Of a stretch of DNA of 47,850 nucleotides, positions 16,845-25,944 are shown one piece after another. The position numbers were made by a program, and so were the translations under genes. Location of the stretch: positions 1-47,850 of the forward strand of contig NZ_QMDW01000017.1 of the NCBI RefSeq assembly GCF_003605635.1, in the 5' to 3' direction. The first letter of the stretch is position 1. Every line of letters begins with the position of its first letter. This stretch comes from Halonotius pteroides. GTDB lineage: Archaea; Halobacteriota; Halobacteria; Halobacteriales; Haloferacaceae. The notes beneath the pieces are model-generated. The model had not been told where the DNA came from. It made no database searches and saw nothing but the letters and a program-made list of their open reading frames with translations.

Positions 16845-18365
16845 ATGACAGACACATATCAACACTACATCAACGGCGAATGGGTCTCCGGCGACAGCAG
16901 TGAGACCTTTGAGAGCGAGAACCCCGCCACGGGCGACACGCTTGGGACGTTCCAGCGCGGAACGCCGGGTGACATCGACCGGGCGATCACGGTTGCCGAA
17001 GAGGCCTACGAGGAGTGGCGTGGACTCTCCCGCATCGACCGCGCTGAGTATCTCTGGGACGTTTATCACGAGCTGCGCGACCGAACCGACGAGCTCGGCG
17101 AGATCGTCACTAAGGAATGTGGCAAGGAGATCAGCGAAGGGCGAGCTGATGTCGTCGAGGCCGCCCACATGGTCGAATGGGCCGCTGGCGACGCTCGCCA
17201 TCCCAGCGGTGAGATCATCCCCTCAGAGATTGCTGAGAAGGACGCCTCGATGCGACGCAAACCTCGCGGCGTTACGGGTTGTATCACGCCGTGGAACTTC
17301 CCCATCGCCATTCCATACTGGCATATGGCCGTGGCGCTGGTTGAGGGCAACACCGTCGTCTTCAAACCTGCCGAGCAGACGCCGTGGTGTGCCCAGATCA
17401 TCGCCGAGGTGTTCGACGACGCCGGAATTCCCTCTGGGGTGTTCAATTTGGTTCAGGGATTTGGTGATGCCGGCAACGCCATCGTTGAGGATGACCGCGT
17501 GCCTACGGTACTATTCACGGGCTCTGCCGAGGTCGGCCACAAAATCGCCGGAAAAATCGGTGATGTGTCCGGTCGCCGCGCTGCCTGCGAGATGGGCGGA
17601 AAAAATGCTGTTGTCATCACGGAGGAGGCCGATCTGGACATTGCGGTCCACTCCGCCGTGATGTCCTCGTTCAAGACGACCGGCCAACGCTGTGTCTCCT
17701 CCGAGCGACTTATCGTCCACACCGATATTTACAACGAGTTCAAAGACCGCTTTGTCGAGATTGCGAGCAATGTGGCGGTCGGTGATCCGCTTGATGAAAA
17801 TACGTTCATGGGTCCGCTCATCGAGTCCGAACACAAAGAGAAAGTAACCGAGTACCGCGATCTCGCCCGCGAGGAGGGCGTGAACGTGCTCGTGGATCGG
17901 ACGGAACTCGACGCCGACGAAATTCCCGACGGTCACGAGGACGGCAACTGGGTCGGGCCGTTCGTCTACGAGGCCGACCCCGACGCCGACCTGCGCTGTA
18001 TCCGCGAGGAGGTCTTCGGACCCCACGTCGCCCTGCTGGAGTACGACGGCGATATCGAACGCGCCGTCGCGATCCAAAACGACACGCCCTACGGCCTCGC
18101 GGGGGCCATCGTCTCCGAGGACTACCGCCAGATCAACTACTACCGGGATCACGCCGAACTGGGCTTGGCCTACGGGAATCTTCCCTGCATCGGCGCGGAG
18201 GTGCAACTCCCTTTCGGAGGCGTGAAGAAGTCCGGCAACGGCTACCCCTCGGCCCGCGAAATCATTGAGGCCGTCACCGACCGCACGGCGTGGACGTTAA
18301 ACAACTCCAAAGAGATCAAGATGGCCCAAGGCCTCTCGGCGGATATCATCACTGAGGACGACTGA
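16845..18365 (+). CDS. Aldehyde dehydrogenase, probably 1-pyrroline-5-carboxylate dehydrogenase
   Basis: 506 aa NAD(P)-dependent aldehyde dehydrogenase. Visible residues: PWNFP with Asn151, FTGS (224-227) of the cofactor site, general base Glu249 in CEMGGKN, nucleophile Cys283 in GQRCVSS, and EEVFGPH later. ATG 16845 (MTDTYQHYINGEW) is chosen over an in-frame upstream ATG because homologues begin with this YINGEW stretch. Beside proline dehydrogenase it would finish proline oxidation to glutamate; its sequence alone could equally fit another semialdehyde dehydrogenase. Confidence 0.85.
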   Translation: MTDTYQHYINGEWVSGDSSETFESENPATGDTLGTFQRGTPGDIDRAITVAEEAYEEWRGLSRIDRAEYLWDVYHELRDRTDELGEIVTKECGKEISEGRADVVEAAHMVEWAAGDARHPSGEIIPSEIAEKDASMRRKPRGVTGCITPWNFPIAIPYWHMAVALVEGNTVVFKPAEQTPWCAQIIAEVFDDAGIPSGVFNLVQGFGDAGNAIVEDDRVPTVLFTGSAEVGHKIAGKIGDVSGRRAACEMGGKNAVVITEEADLDIAVHSAVMSSFKTTGQRCVSSERLIVHTDIYNEFKDRFVEIASNVAVGDPLDENTFMGPLIESEHKEKVTEYRDLAREEGVNVLVDRTELDADEIPDGHEDGNWVGPFVYEADPDADLRCIREEVFGPHVALLEYDGDIERAVAIQNDTPYGLAGAIVSEDYRQINYYRDHAELGLAYGNLPCIGAEVQLPFGGVKKSGNGYPSAREIIEAVTDRTAWTLNNSKEIKMAQGLSADIITEDD

Positions 18366-18376
18366 AGAGCAAGCTA

Positions 18377-18396
18377 CTGAGCCGCTGCGGCTTCAG
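18377..18396 (+). terminator. Possible terminator hairpin after the aldehyde dehydrogenase
   Basis: CTGA-GCCGC-t-GCGGC-TTCAG forms a stem of about 9 bp with one bulge and a 1-nt loop, 11 nt after the stop codon. It lacks a long T tract, so it is only a candidate. Confidence 0.35.
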
Positions 18397-18768
18397 TATT
18401 CTGTCATGGTGAGGTTGTCGCCTCGGGTACGTTTGGTTGCTCTTGGAAAGCAGATTGTATCAGTCGTTTGCCTGCGAGATATGCGCTTTCCATCTTGCAT
18501 CTCAGAGCAAATACCATTCTTATCTGGTAGTATCTCGATCAGTCAGTCCAAAACCCTACAAAACAGCTGGGTTGACCCAATTACTGAGCTATCGGCACGT
18601 CGTGAATGATTCGATGACAGGCTACGGGTGGGGAACATTTCTTTCGCCGTGTCGGTGTTACTGTGATAATTCGCCGAAGTCAATAGTCAGGAGGTTTGTC
18701 ACTGAGCCGACGCGTTGATCAGCGGTCACTGCTCGCTGTCGACGATAGAATAGAACTGCGGAATGCCA
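18397..18768. other. Gene-free boundary region
   Basis: No supported gene. Composition shifts here from the GC-rich core block to the AT-richer accessory segment. Short open frames show no domain or promoter signature. Confidence 0.4.
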
Positions 18769-19401
18769 TTACTCGTTGAGAACAGTCGCCTCTTGGGGTG
18801 GTGCCAGATCGAGTTCCTCGGCACCCTGCTCGATCTTTTCGGGAGTTACCCCTTCTGCTTCGGCGAGAATCTCGGTCAACTCGTCTATGCTGATAACCTC
18901 CTCCGAGGGATCTTCGTGGGACTGTTCCTTGCTCATACCTGCATTGATGTGTTTCGTACTGATAAGCGTGTGTGGTGACTTTCCTCCATCAGGCCATTTC
19001 GGCGGGTTCGCTGCTGATTGATCTCCCTCGAATACATCGATGAAGTACTGCGTATTCTCTTCGAGATAGTCAGTACACCCTCGGATCACGATGCCTCTAA
19101 TTGACGGCAGCGCGTTGTCAGAGATCTCAACGTGGACAGCACTCTCGTTTCGGCGAGCGATATCGACATGCAACCCTTCTTGATAAATGTCGTGACCGAG
19201 TGCTGCTGTCTCGTTGTGATCCATGCGGGCTATTGCATCCCACTGGAGCGGGTCAGCACTCACTTAGTAGTGCAGGAGGACAAGGAATCGTGGTATGTGA
19301 GTACCTTCTCGGTCGAATCCGACCGTAATGTGACAATCAGACCGACCACTCCCGACTCGTTTGGTTACGTCATATCCGGCCGGGAGCGAAGGAATCGACA
19401 T
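18769..19401 (-). pseudogene. Uncharacterised haloarchaeal protein gene with in-frame stop
   Basis: The frame from ATG 19401 (MSIPSLPAGYDVTKRVGSG) runs to TAA at 19264-19266 after VLLHY, and continues directly in the same frame as VSADPLQWDAIARMDHNE down to 18769. The two parts read as one domain: a basic/aromatic core, then TDYLEENTQYFIDVFEG and an acidic C-terminal tail. A CAA to TAA change would explain the stop. The 3' part could be translated from GTG 19263 or ATG 19224. I do not recognise a function; it resembles small haloarchaeal accessory proteins found near mobile elements. Confidence 0.6.
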
Positions 19402-19422
19402 GCGAATCTGTAGCTCCACCCG

Positions 19423-19667
19423 CTACTTAGATTCTCCTTGTCCGTCGCCGTGGTCGTCGGGTAGTATCGCTACGTCCATATCAATAAGCTCGCTTACTCG
19501 CAGTCCAGCGTCGGCCAACAACGCGATGTGCCTTCGTTGCGCTGTTGGAGGTAGTCAGCTCCAACCGAGTAACACGCTGCCGGGCGTGATTCGATCTGTT
19601 CTGGTTTCAACCACCCTTTCGCATGAACTTTGGAATCTAGATTTTTCGGCCTTGTTGGATCGTTTGT
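19423..19667 (-). pseudogene. Tyrosine recombinase (phage-integrase family) fragment
   Basis: From 19667 leftwards the frame reads NLDSKVHAKGWLKPEQ then VGADYLQQRNE, after which a one-base shift near 19525 brings in ALLADAGLRVSELIDMDV, ending at TAG 19423-19425. LLADAGLRVSEL is box I of tyrosine recombinases with its catalytic Arg. Box II and the Tyr are missing, so this is a dead relic. No start codon is visible: an in-frame TAA lies at 19668-19670. It shows that an integrating element once occupied this place. Confidence 0.72.
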
Positions 19668-20061
19668 TTATAAATACTCGATAGGTTGTGGCCACTCAAC
19701 TTTGGAGAGTACACAGAGAATCCAAAGTTCACGAGAAGAGAAGCTTCCCGAGTACCGGTGCGTGTTTCAAGACGAGAAACTCGCACCCCCCTATTATACC
19801 CTCTCCGAATCGTTCAACTGGTAGAGTCGGCGGGTGTGCTCTGACACAGCCATTCCCCGCTTCCGGATTCCATAATCCACGCCCTCCATTGAACATCCCA
19901 TCCTCGCCGACTCAGTGTGTTACGCTAGGGGCTTTCCCTCTCCACTTTCCAGCACAATCCCTCAAGGAGACACTTACAATATCTACGCCCTGGAACAGAT
20001 GTGGCCCAGTTGCTGGTTGAATCGAACCCTGATCGGGTAGTATGACTCTTGAGTTGTTGAG
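19668..20061. other. Gene-free stretch beside the integrase relic
   Basis: No gene with recognisable motifs. A T-arm-like string near 20015-20035 does not fold into a tRNA. Likely remnants of a former integrated element. Confidence 0.35.
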
Positions 20062-20652
20062 CTACTCAGCGGACTGACCGTTGACTGCAACAGCACTTTC
20101 TGAATAGCTCATGCTGGCTGTCTGATACCAATACTGTATCAACACAGCACCACTGCAGGCCATCAAGAGATCTTCTGCTGTATCTCGGGCGTAATAGGCA
20201 GGTGTCCAGGAGTGCCAGAAAGCTCGAAAGAAATACTCATAGATCTCAAACCCAGCTCCAATACTCAATAACGCAACAAACATCCATGAGAGAGACACTT
20301 GTGCTGAAACAACGTCTCTGAGTCCGACGAGAAGAATCCCTGCAATACCGATTCCACTGACGAAGTGAGTCATCAGATCCCACCAGCCAAATTGAGCGTA
20401 CCACTGGAATTCATACCCACCGAAATGGAGGAAAGTCACGAAGCTCCCCCATAAGAACAACATGACCCAATAGATCGACCACGAGTTACGTGTTTTGAGA
20501 TCACTGATGAGCTGGCTGCTCAACCTCACTGGCAATCGGAACACAGAGATATTGAGGTACCGTCGGTCAGCAAAGAGGGCTGTTAGAAGAGCCAATGCTA
20601 AACAGGACACCGGTATGAGTTCGTGTGAAAGGGCAAGCGACGTTGTGGACAC
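20062..20652 (-). CDS. DUF2238/YjdF-like integral membrane protein
   Basis: 196 aa with about five transmembrane helices. The pattern WWDLMTHFVSGIGIAG, then FEIYEYFF, then DTAEDLLMACSGAVL matches the DUF2238 (YjdF) layout, in which His, Glu and Asp in membrane helices are conserved. No biochemical role is established for this family. Start ATG 20652. It is monocistronic, about 190 bp below repeat copy A, which may overlap its promoter area. Confidence 0.6.
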   Translation of the reverse strand: MSTTSLALSHELIPVSCLALALLTALFADRRYLNISVFRLPVRLSSQLISDLKTRNSWSIYWVMLFLWGSFVTFLHFGGYEFQWYAQFGWWDLMTHFVSGIGIAGILLVGLRDVVSAQVSLSWMFVALLSIGAGFEIYEYFFRAFWHSWTPAYYARDTAEDLLMACSGAVLIQYWYQTASMSYSESAVAVNGQSAE

Positions 20653-21034
20653 ATCAATACCGTATGGCCAGCGGCATATAATTCTTGTAAAGACTTAAAC
20701 AAATAATTTAGTTATTAAGCTATATGTCTGTTTTGGAAGATATAATTTAGTGTTTATTATGATTAGGATGTCTAAAATCACTCGATACACAGTTAGTGTT
20801 CGTTACCAAGTAGAGCCGAATAGTGAACGTACCACACTTGTGGTCACAATGTGACCGAAGCGTGTGACACCCTAACGAGCCAGCGTGAGGGATGGTACGT
20901 GATGGATGGAGTGTGGGGCTGATACTGGCTCTATTTCTTCTAGGAGTTGCTCCGTCTAATAACCACAACCCGTGTTTCGGAGACTGAGACTCCTGGTTCC
21001 GTATTATCAGATAGAGAGAGGAGTTCGCCCTTGT
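20653..21034. other. AT-rich intergenic region containing repeat copy A
   Basis: No gene seen. The first 100 bp are AT-rich and could hold the promoter of the membrane-protein gene at 20652. A 61-bp repeat (20842-20902), shared with 27127-27187, is inside. Confidence 0.45.
20842..20902 (+). repeat. 61-bp dispersed direct repeat, copy A
   Basis: Matches 27127-27187 in the same orientation at 53 of 61 positions without gaps. The longest exact run is 22 nt at 20862-20883. Weaker similarity extends about 20 bp further left. It begins with a perfect 7-bp palindrome GGTCACA-a-TGTGACC. Function unknown. Confidence 0.75.
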
Positions 21035-21472
21035 TTAGCCACTTGCACTCCCTTTCTCAACGGATCCATTTGCGACGGGGGCAAAGACAAGATTCGTTCT
21101 TGGTGGAGAGATACCCGTATATTGGTATGAACTTCCTGCACCACGGGGATAGACCGTGTAATTTCCAGTTGCTATCTGTGGAGTGGTAAACTCGCCGTCA
21201 TTATTTGTGGTCGTCGTCAGCGTAGACGTTGAAACAGCATTTTTTAGATTGACTTCGCCTGATTGATTCTCTACGACAATTACTGCATTAGCGATTGGCT
21301 CCCCATTCTTGTCGAGTGCCTGTCCACTGATGACTTGATCTGTAGCCAACGGGCCAATCCCGACAAACGCCCCAAGGGCCCAGATTACCCCTGCTAAGAC
21401 CACAATCGCTGTGACGACAATCAGAAAGTAGCGCTTATAATCTGGGGACTGTGATGTTCTGTCTATCGCCAT
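21035..21472 (-). CDS. Membrane-anchored protein with carboxypeptidase-regulatory-like domain
   Basis: About 145 aa from ATG 21472 (MAIDRTSQSPDYK). One N-terminal membrane helix (YFLIVVTAIVVLAGVIWALG) is followed by an extracellular beta-sandwich with the CarboxypepD_reg pattern: VISGQALDKNGEPIANAVIVV, then NDGEFTTPQIATGNYTVYP. Such domains fold as seven-strand sandwiches and often serve as adhesive or spacer modules. The open frame extends further upstream without homology, so the shorter start is preferred. Monocistronic. Confidence 0.65.
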   Translation of the reverse strand: MAIDRTSQSPDYKRYFLIVVTAIVVLAGVIWALGAFVGIGPLATDQVISGQALDKNGEPIANAVIVVENQSGEVNLKNAVSTSTLTTTTNNDGEFTTPQIATGNYTVYPRGAGSSYQYTGISPPRTNLVFAPVANGSVEKGSASG

Positions 21473-21696
21473 GTGTTGGAATATCTGAACGTGAATAAAA
21501 ATCATTTGCCACACAAATTTATAATTTGTATGTTCATTTAGGTTTGAGACGTTAGGTTCATAACGACTTTTCATAACAAACCAGTAATTAAGATCAAAGG
21601 AGTCCCGTTTAACTGCTGTGGAACGCCCAAATTTGACGGTTTCAGCGGTTTGGGTTTGTTTGCGTTAGCGATTTGACGCACAAGCCGGCTGTATTC

Positions 21697-23922
21697 TTAG
21701 CTTGGAAGCAACTCTGGATCAACATTGTTCATCAGCCCACGTGCTTCGAACTGCTGCCGAAGTTCTTGATAGATTTCGGTCTGAGTGCTCTCATGATCGT
21801 AGGCAAGTGTATGGAAGTCGCCAACAACAGCTGTGTACCGCTGTCCACGGGTCAGCGCGACATTCAATCGACGGGGGCCATCAGGTGTTCGACCAAGGAA
21901 TCCGATCTCACCGCTGGCGTTACTCCTGACCAGTGAGAGGATGATGATTGGTTTCTCACTGCCCTGATAGGCATCAATCGTATCGACGGAGATTGCTGTG
22001 GCATCAGAAACCGCATTCGCTAAAGACTGTCTGATCGTCCGAACCTGTGCCACATATGGTGTTATCACCCCGATATCGGCTGGTTTGATAGTTGTCTCAG
22101 CCAGCAGTTGTGTGACGAGATGAACGACCACCTTCGCCTCAGTTGGATTCGCCCGGGAATGATCAACGACATCGACTGAGCCGCCGACATTATACGCCTC
22201 AATTGGTGTGCGATCGGCAAGCGGTTCAACCCGACGGCCATTCCGAAGGCTCCGGTCGTAGAACTCTCGGTTGGGGAAATAGGCGATATCCCGATGCATG
22301 CGGTACTGGGTTTTGAGTTGGACACCGACGCCTTCGTAGACGCCACCGCTGGCGTACAGATGTTCGAACAACGAGAGGCCGTAACTGGAGTCAGGCGGCT
22401 CCTCAGTCGAACTGAATGGTGGCAACTGCTTGTGGTCACCTGCCAATACGACTCGGTCAGCCTTTGAGAGGGGAATACACGAGGCCGTACAGGTGGCCTG
22501 GGTCGCCTCATCAATCACCACGAGGTCAAATGATCGGTGTAGGCGTGCGGCACTGCTGTTTGTCGCTGCGACGATCTGCGGAGTGGCCTCGACATCGGTG
22601 TAGTTCTCTCTAATGAGCGGTCGTGCTGACCGATCAGCGTTGATACGATCCAGCATGAACTCTGCTTCACCATGCTGACCGTGGGCGTGCAGGGATGTCT
22701 GGTCAACATCGTCGTCTGTTGAGCCGCCCGCAACGAGGTTATCGACGGCCTGATTCGAGTCTGCACAAACCAACACGTCATCGCCGGCCTTGACTGCACG
22801 GCGGATGATCTCGATGAGCGTGCGTGTCTTTCCTGTCCCAGGTGGGCCATGAATGCAAAACAGATTATCGGCCAACAGCGCGTATTTGACGGCTGCCTGT
22901 TGTTCCTGATTCAACTCGGTATCGAATGGCGTACTCTGGGCAGCTGCGCTATTTGCGAACGTGAGTTCTGTGTTGCCAGTGAGAATCGCTTCGGTCGGTG
23001 TGTCTCCGAGCTCTTCGACAGCCTCCTGTTCTCGGTCGAAGGGGACAGGGTTGAGTAGTCCCGATAATCCACACTCTCGACCTTGCGTGAGAGCCGATCG
23101 AATTGAGGCCGGTCGATCGATATCGGCCCAATCAAAGGATAGCCAAAGTGATCGACCACGGATTCGCTGGACTGTCCCGATGATCGGAAAGCTGTCTGGT
23201 GGGTCTGTCCAGTTGGCGTGGAGCAACACATCATTGTCTTCGTGGATATCAAATTCGTTTTCGACGATGTAGGCCCAATCATGGTCTCGTCGATCTTCGA
23301 GTTCATCAGGTAGATCGACGCGAAACTCGTATTCACCATTCGTTTCCCCGACGCAATGGAGTGCCGGGATGGCAGCTTCATTTTGAGCCCACTGTGACCG
23401 TGGTGACACTGCTTCAGCGTGTTCACGGTTGCTTTGCTGGGTCGCCGTACGTTCGGCTTCGATATAGGCCTCAAAGCCATCGAGCAGCGTCGTCGACTCA
23501 ACGGGGTTGCGCGGCGGCTCTGTGTCGTTAATCGGGCTGTCGTATCCCGGGGGGAAGGTCTCAGGAAGGTAATCAGAATGCCAGAATCGAATTCGCTTTG
23601 CTAACTTGGTCTGTGCAAATTCGTCAGCAGCGATTGTCTCTTCGCTTCCGTTCTGATTGATATAGAACAGTTCACCACGGAGGTCGTGGTCGAGATAGCC
23701 GATGTATTCGTTGGTTGGGTCTGCGCTATCAGTGCCATGCAGTGGGATGCAGATCCACTCGTTTGTTGGGTGGCTGAGTGAGTCGTGGTGCCCTGCAAAT
23801 TCCGCAACCGGTCGAACTGGAACTGATTGGTCGGTTGGTTCTAGATGTTCCGGCCGGGGGTCAACGAGTGTCGCCGATGACAGTGAGAACTCCTCAATTG
23901 CGTGCTCGAATAGCAGGGACAT
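21697..23922 (-). CDS. Superfamily 1 DNA/RNA helicase of the DNA2/NAM7 (UPF1-like) type
   Basis: 741 aa from ATG 23922; a TTG seven codons upstream is also open, but a TATA-like box sits 26 nt before the ATG, which fits a leaderless start there. The C-terminal half carries all SF1 motifs: Walker A GPPGTGKT (about 359), DEA (about 471), GDHKQLPP (about 495), TQYRMH, VDTIDAYQGSE and NVALTRGQ. The first about 330 residues are unlike known nuclease domains and are probably beta-rich substrate binding. Related helicases act in nucleic-acid repair or anti-phage systems. It lies inside the repeat-bounded block. Confidence 0.87.
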   Translation of the reverse strand: MSLLFEHAIEEFSLSSATLVDPRPEHLEPTDQSVPVRPVAEFAGHHDSLSHPTNEWICIPLHGTDSADPTNEYIGYLDHDLRGELFYINQNGSEETIAADEFAQTKLAKRIRFWHSDYLPETFPPGYDSPINDTEPPRNPVESTTLLDGFEAYIEAERTATQQSNREHAEAVSPRSQWAQNEAAIPALHCVGETNGEYEFRVDLPDELEDRRDHDWAYIVENEFDIHEDNDVLLHANWTDPPDSFPIIGTVQRIRGRSLWLSFDWADIDRPASIRSALTQGRECGLSGLLNPVPFDREQEAVEELGDTPTEAILTGNTELTFANSAAAQSTPFDTELNQEQQAAVKYALLADNLFCIHGPPGTGKTRTLIEIIRRAVKAGDDVLVCADSNQAVDNLVAGGSTDDDVDQTSLHAHGQHGEAEFMLDRINADRSARPLIRENYTDVEATPQIVAATNSSAARLHRSFDLVVIDEATQATCTASCIPLSKADRVVLAGDHKQLPPFSSTEEPPDSSYGLSLFEHLYASGGVYEGVGVQLKTQYRMHRDIAYFPNREFYDRSLRNGRRVEPLADRTPIEAYNVGGSVDVVDHSRANPTEAKVVVHLVTQLLAETTIKPADIGVITPYVAQVRTIRQSLANAVSDATAISVDTIDAYQGSEKPIIILSLVRSNASGEIGFLGRTPDGPRRLNVALTRGQRYTAVVGDFHTLAYDHESTQTEIYQELRQQFEARGLMNNVDPELLPS

Positions 23923-23948
23923 TCCGGTTGTTGTGATATCCAACTACG

Positions 23949-23956
23949 AATATAAA
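23949..23956 (-). promoter_or_regulatory. TATA-like box of the helicase gene
   Basis: TTTATATT on the minus strand, 26 nt before ATG 23922. This decides the start choice for the helicase. Confidence 0.5.
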
Positions 23957-24198
23957 AGTCTGAACTAGAGAATCCTCGGGTATCATACCAGTTCGATGGG
24001 CACTGCACTCGAAGCCAAATTAAGGAGATCCACCCCAGTTATGATTCGCTTTCGAGGGATATGTTTCACGAGAGGCAACAAAACCGCTTGCCATCATCAT
24101 CGTTCTCGGAGCCAAGCCCAACGAACTCTCAAAATTTGAGCTACGCCGTTCACGGCGCGGAGGATGTCATTCGATGGTATGCCCACTTTGATGAGCAA

Positions 24199-24912
24199 TT
24201 ACTGGGAGTTGGCACCACCTTTCAGCAGCACTGCAATCGAGAGTGCCTGTAGTCGGGCCAGAGCGTTCAGCAGGTTGATTGCGACGATGACAAAGATCAC
24301 GCCACCACCGGCGACGGCGAGTGCCTCCGGCAGTGTCTCGACGACCCACTGGTCGACACTGTACGCACCGACCGTGACTGCCGAATCGAAGCCGACGAAC
24401 TGGCTCTCGTAGACGAACGGTGTCGCCAGCAACGCGGCACTGATCGCCAGTAGTGTTGGCAACACGACGAGCGAAATAATACTAAACACGAATTTTACCG
24501 CAATGAGGCCGACACTTAGCCACGTCGAGCGAGCCGTGACGAGCGACACGACTGCATCGAGAAACTCGCCGCCCGGCAAAACAAGCCCATCTCGCACTGA
24601 GGTCTTCGAGAGGAACTCCGGCTCTGAGATATCGATACAGACCAGACAGCTGGCAAGTCTGGCTTCAAGACTAGCGACTCCTGTCGTCGCGGCGAGCGTC
24701 CCGACAAGGATTGGCAGGCCGAGGAGGGTAATCAGCAGCCCGATCCCGAGCGATGCCCCGATAACGAAGCCGATGAAATACAGCTGGCCGAGGATGGCCG
24801 CGAGAGCGAGATAGGCGATGTTTCCGTACGTCTGCCGTCGGAGTGGGGCCCCAAGCACCGTTCGTAGCGATTCCAGCACTGACGAGCGATCCGTGGCCAT
24901 GGTGGCTTGCAT
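24199..24912 (-). CDS. Sensor-domain (PF13796-like) membrane protein
   Basis: 237 aa with about five or six hydrophobic helices. The N-terminal pattern YGNIAYLALAAILGQLYF, a Gly/Leu-rich helix pair and LEARLASCLVCIDI matches the Sensor domain family, which in other organisms is fused to histidine kinases. No kinase is fused or adjacent here. Start ATG 24912; ATG 24900 is equally possible. It lies in the repeat-bounded block but is separated from its neighbours by 138-276 bp, so probably a single transcript. Confidence 0.65.
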   Translation of the reverse strand: MQATMATDRSSVLESLRTVLGAPLRRQTYGNIAYLALAAILGQLYFIGFVIGASLGIGLLITLLGLPILVGTLAATTGVASLEARLASCLVCIDISEPEFLSKTSVRDGLVLPGGEFLDAVVSLVTARSTWLSVGLIAVKFVFSIISLVVLPTLLAISAALLATPFVYESQFVGFDSAVTVGAYSVDQWVVETLPEALAVAGGGVIFVIVAINLLNALARLQALSIAVLLKGGANSQ

Positions 24913-25050
24913 CGTACCTGACGGTTCACCACACTCCGTTATATTCCAAGGTGCTGTGTTTCAGTCGCTGCAACAGTTGTCTGTCGATATTTCTTCAGAG
25001 CATCCCATCAAGTGGGCCATAACCATAGCACGATGGCTTAATCTTCTCAA

Positions 25051-25944
25051 TCACGGGGAAATCTCCCTGAAATCCATATCTCGACCCACAAACACACGAA
25101 CATCTGTTTCCTCTGCTATCGCGGTCAACTGATCTACTGTTGCCGGGACAGCGTCGATATCTAACTCCCAGGGCACCGTATTGAACACAATTGCGGGTGT
25201 CGTGGCTGTATTCTCGTCTGTATCAAGACGGTAGAGCCGATCGCGGACAAGAACCTGACCGAGAGCGGTATCGAACGTTGCTGCCTCGAATGTCTTCGCC
25301 GTTTGAATGATCCAGTCACTCTCGTCAGTCTCGATGATGGCATCAGCTGTCCGGGTGATCATCCCGCCGACCGAACTGTCCTGACCGTGCGCAGGCGAGT
25401 CGGGTAGTTGTGAGGTTCCGACGGCGACATCTCGATGAACAGTGCCGTCAACTACATCTGCTGCAAGGAACTGCTTGAGTACGGTTCGCTCCCGTTCGTC
25501 TTCGTCCATGTACTTCCTCTCGATCGCTTCCAGCCCATGATTGGAGACCTGATTGAGAAATCCGAGTGTGGTATCCGTCGCATCAACATCCGGCCCGTAG
25601 CCGATCGAATCACTACGATTGGTTGTCGCCCAGACGAGCCCGTCGTCGATAATGCCGACGTACCCATCGATGTCGACGTGTCGGCCACCGGATTTGAACG
25701 CCTCTGACGGCGAGTCATCGATATTCGAGCCGAGCGTCCGGTTGTAGTGAAAATCTCGATCATACACGTCTTCCGGTGAGTTCTCACGTATATCGCCCGG
25801 GAAGACTTGGATCGAACCATACCGATTGTTCACTCGCTCGATCTCGACTGCGATCCCGTATTTGCCGGAAATCGTGTATAGGAGGTCGATGATTTGCTCG
25901 TGATCGTCATAATTTGACGCGTCAGCGTAGTATCGAAGTTTCAT
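25051..25944 (-). CDS. Uncharacterised 297-aa protein, possibly PD-(D/E)xK-like at its C terminus
   Basis: No family is recognised with certainty. The N-terminal about 60 residues (MKLRYYADASNYDDHEQI) could be a small alpha/beta domain. Residues about 210-290 read DWIIQTAKTFEAATFDTALGQ, then VLVRDRLYR, then TPAIVF and VRVFVG. This order (strand with acidic/Lys site, helix with GQ, Tyr-rich helix, strand) resembles archaeal PD-(D/E)xK nucleases, but the ExK motif would have to be QTAK, so it may be inactive or a chance match. Its ATG overlaps the stop of the zinc-finger gene (ATGA), so the two are translated together. Confidence 0.5.
   Translation of the reverse strand: MKLRYYADASNYDDHEQIIDLLYTISGKYGIAVEIERVNNRYGSIQVFPGDIRENSPEDVYDRDFHYNRTLGSNIDDSPSEAFKSGGRHVDIDGYVGIIDDGLVWATTNRSDSIGYGPDVDATDTTLGFLNQVSNHGLEAIERKYMDEDERERTVLKQFLAADVVDGTVHRDVAVGTSQLPDSPAHGQDSSVGGMITRTADAIIETDESDWIIQTAKTFEAATFDTALGQVLVRDRLYRLDTDENTATTPAIVFNTVPWELDIDAVPATVDQLTAIAEETDVRVFVGRDMDFREISP

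Noticed and set aside
20015-20040. T-arm-like sequence near the integrase relic, as a tRNA or attachment site
   Set aside because: The stem does not pair with a 7-nt loop and no anticodon arm or acceptor stem surrounds it.
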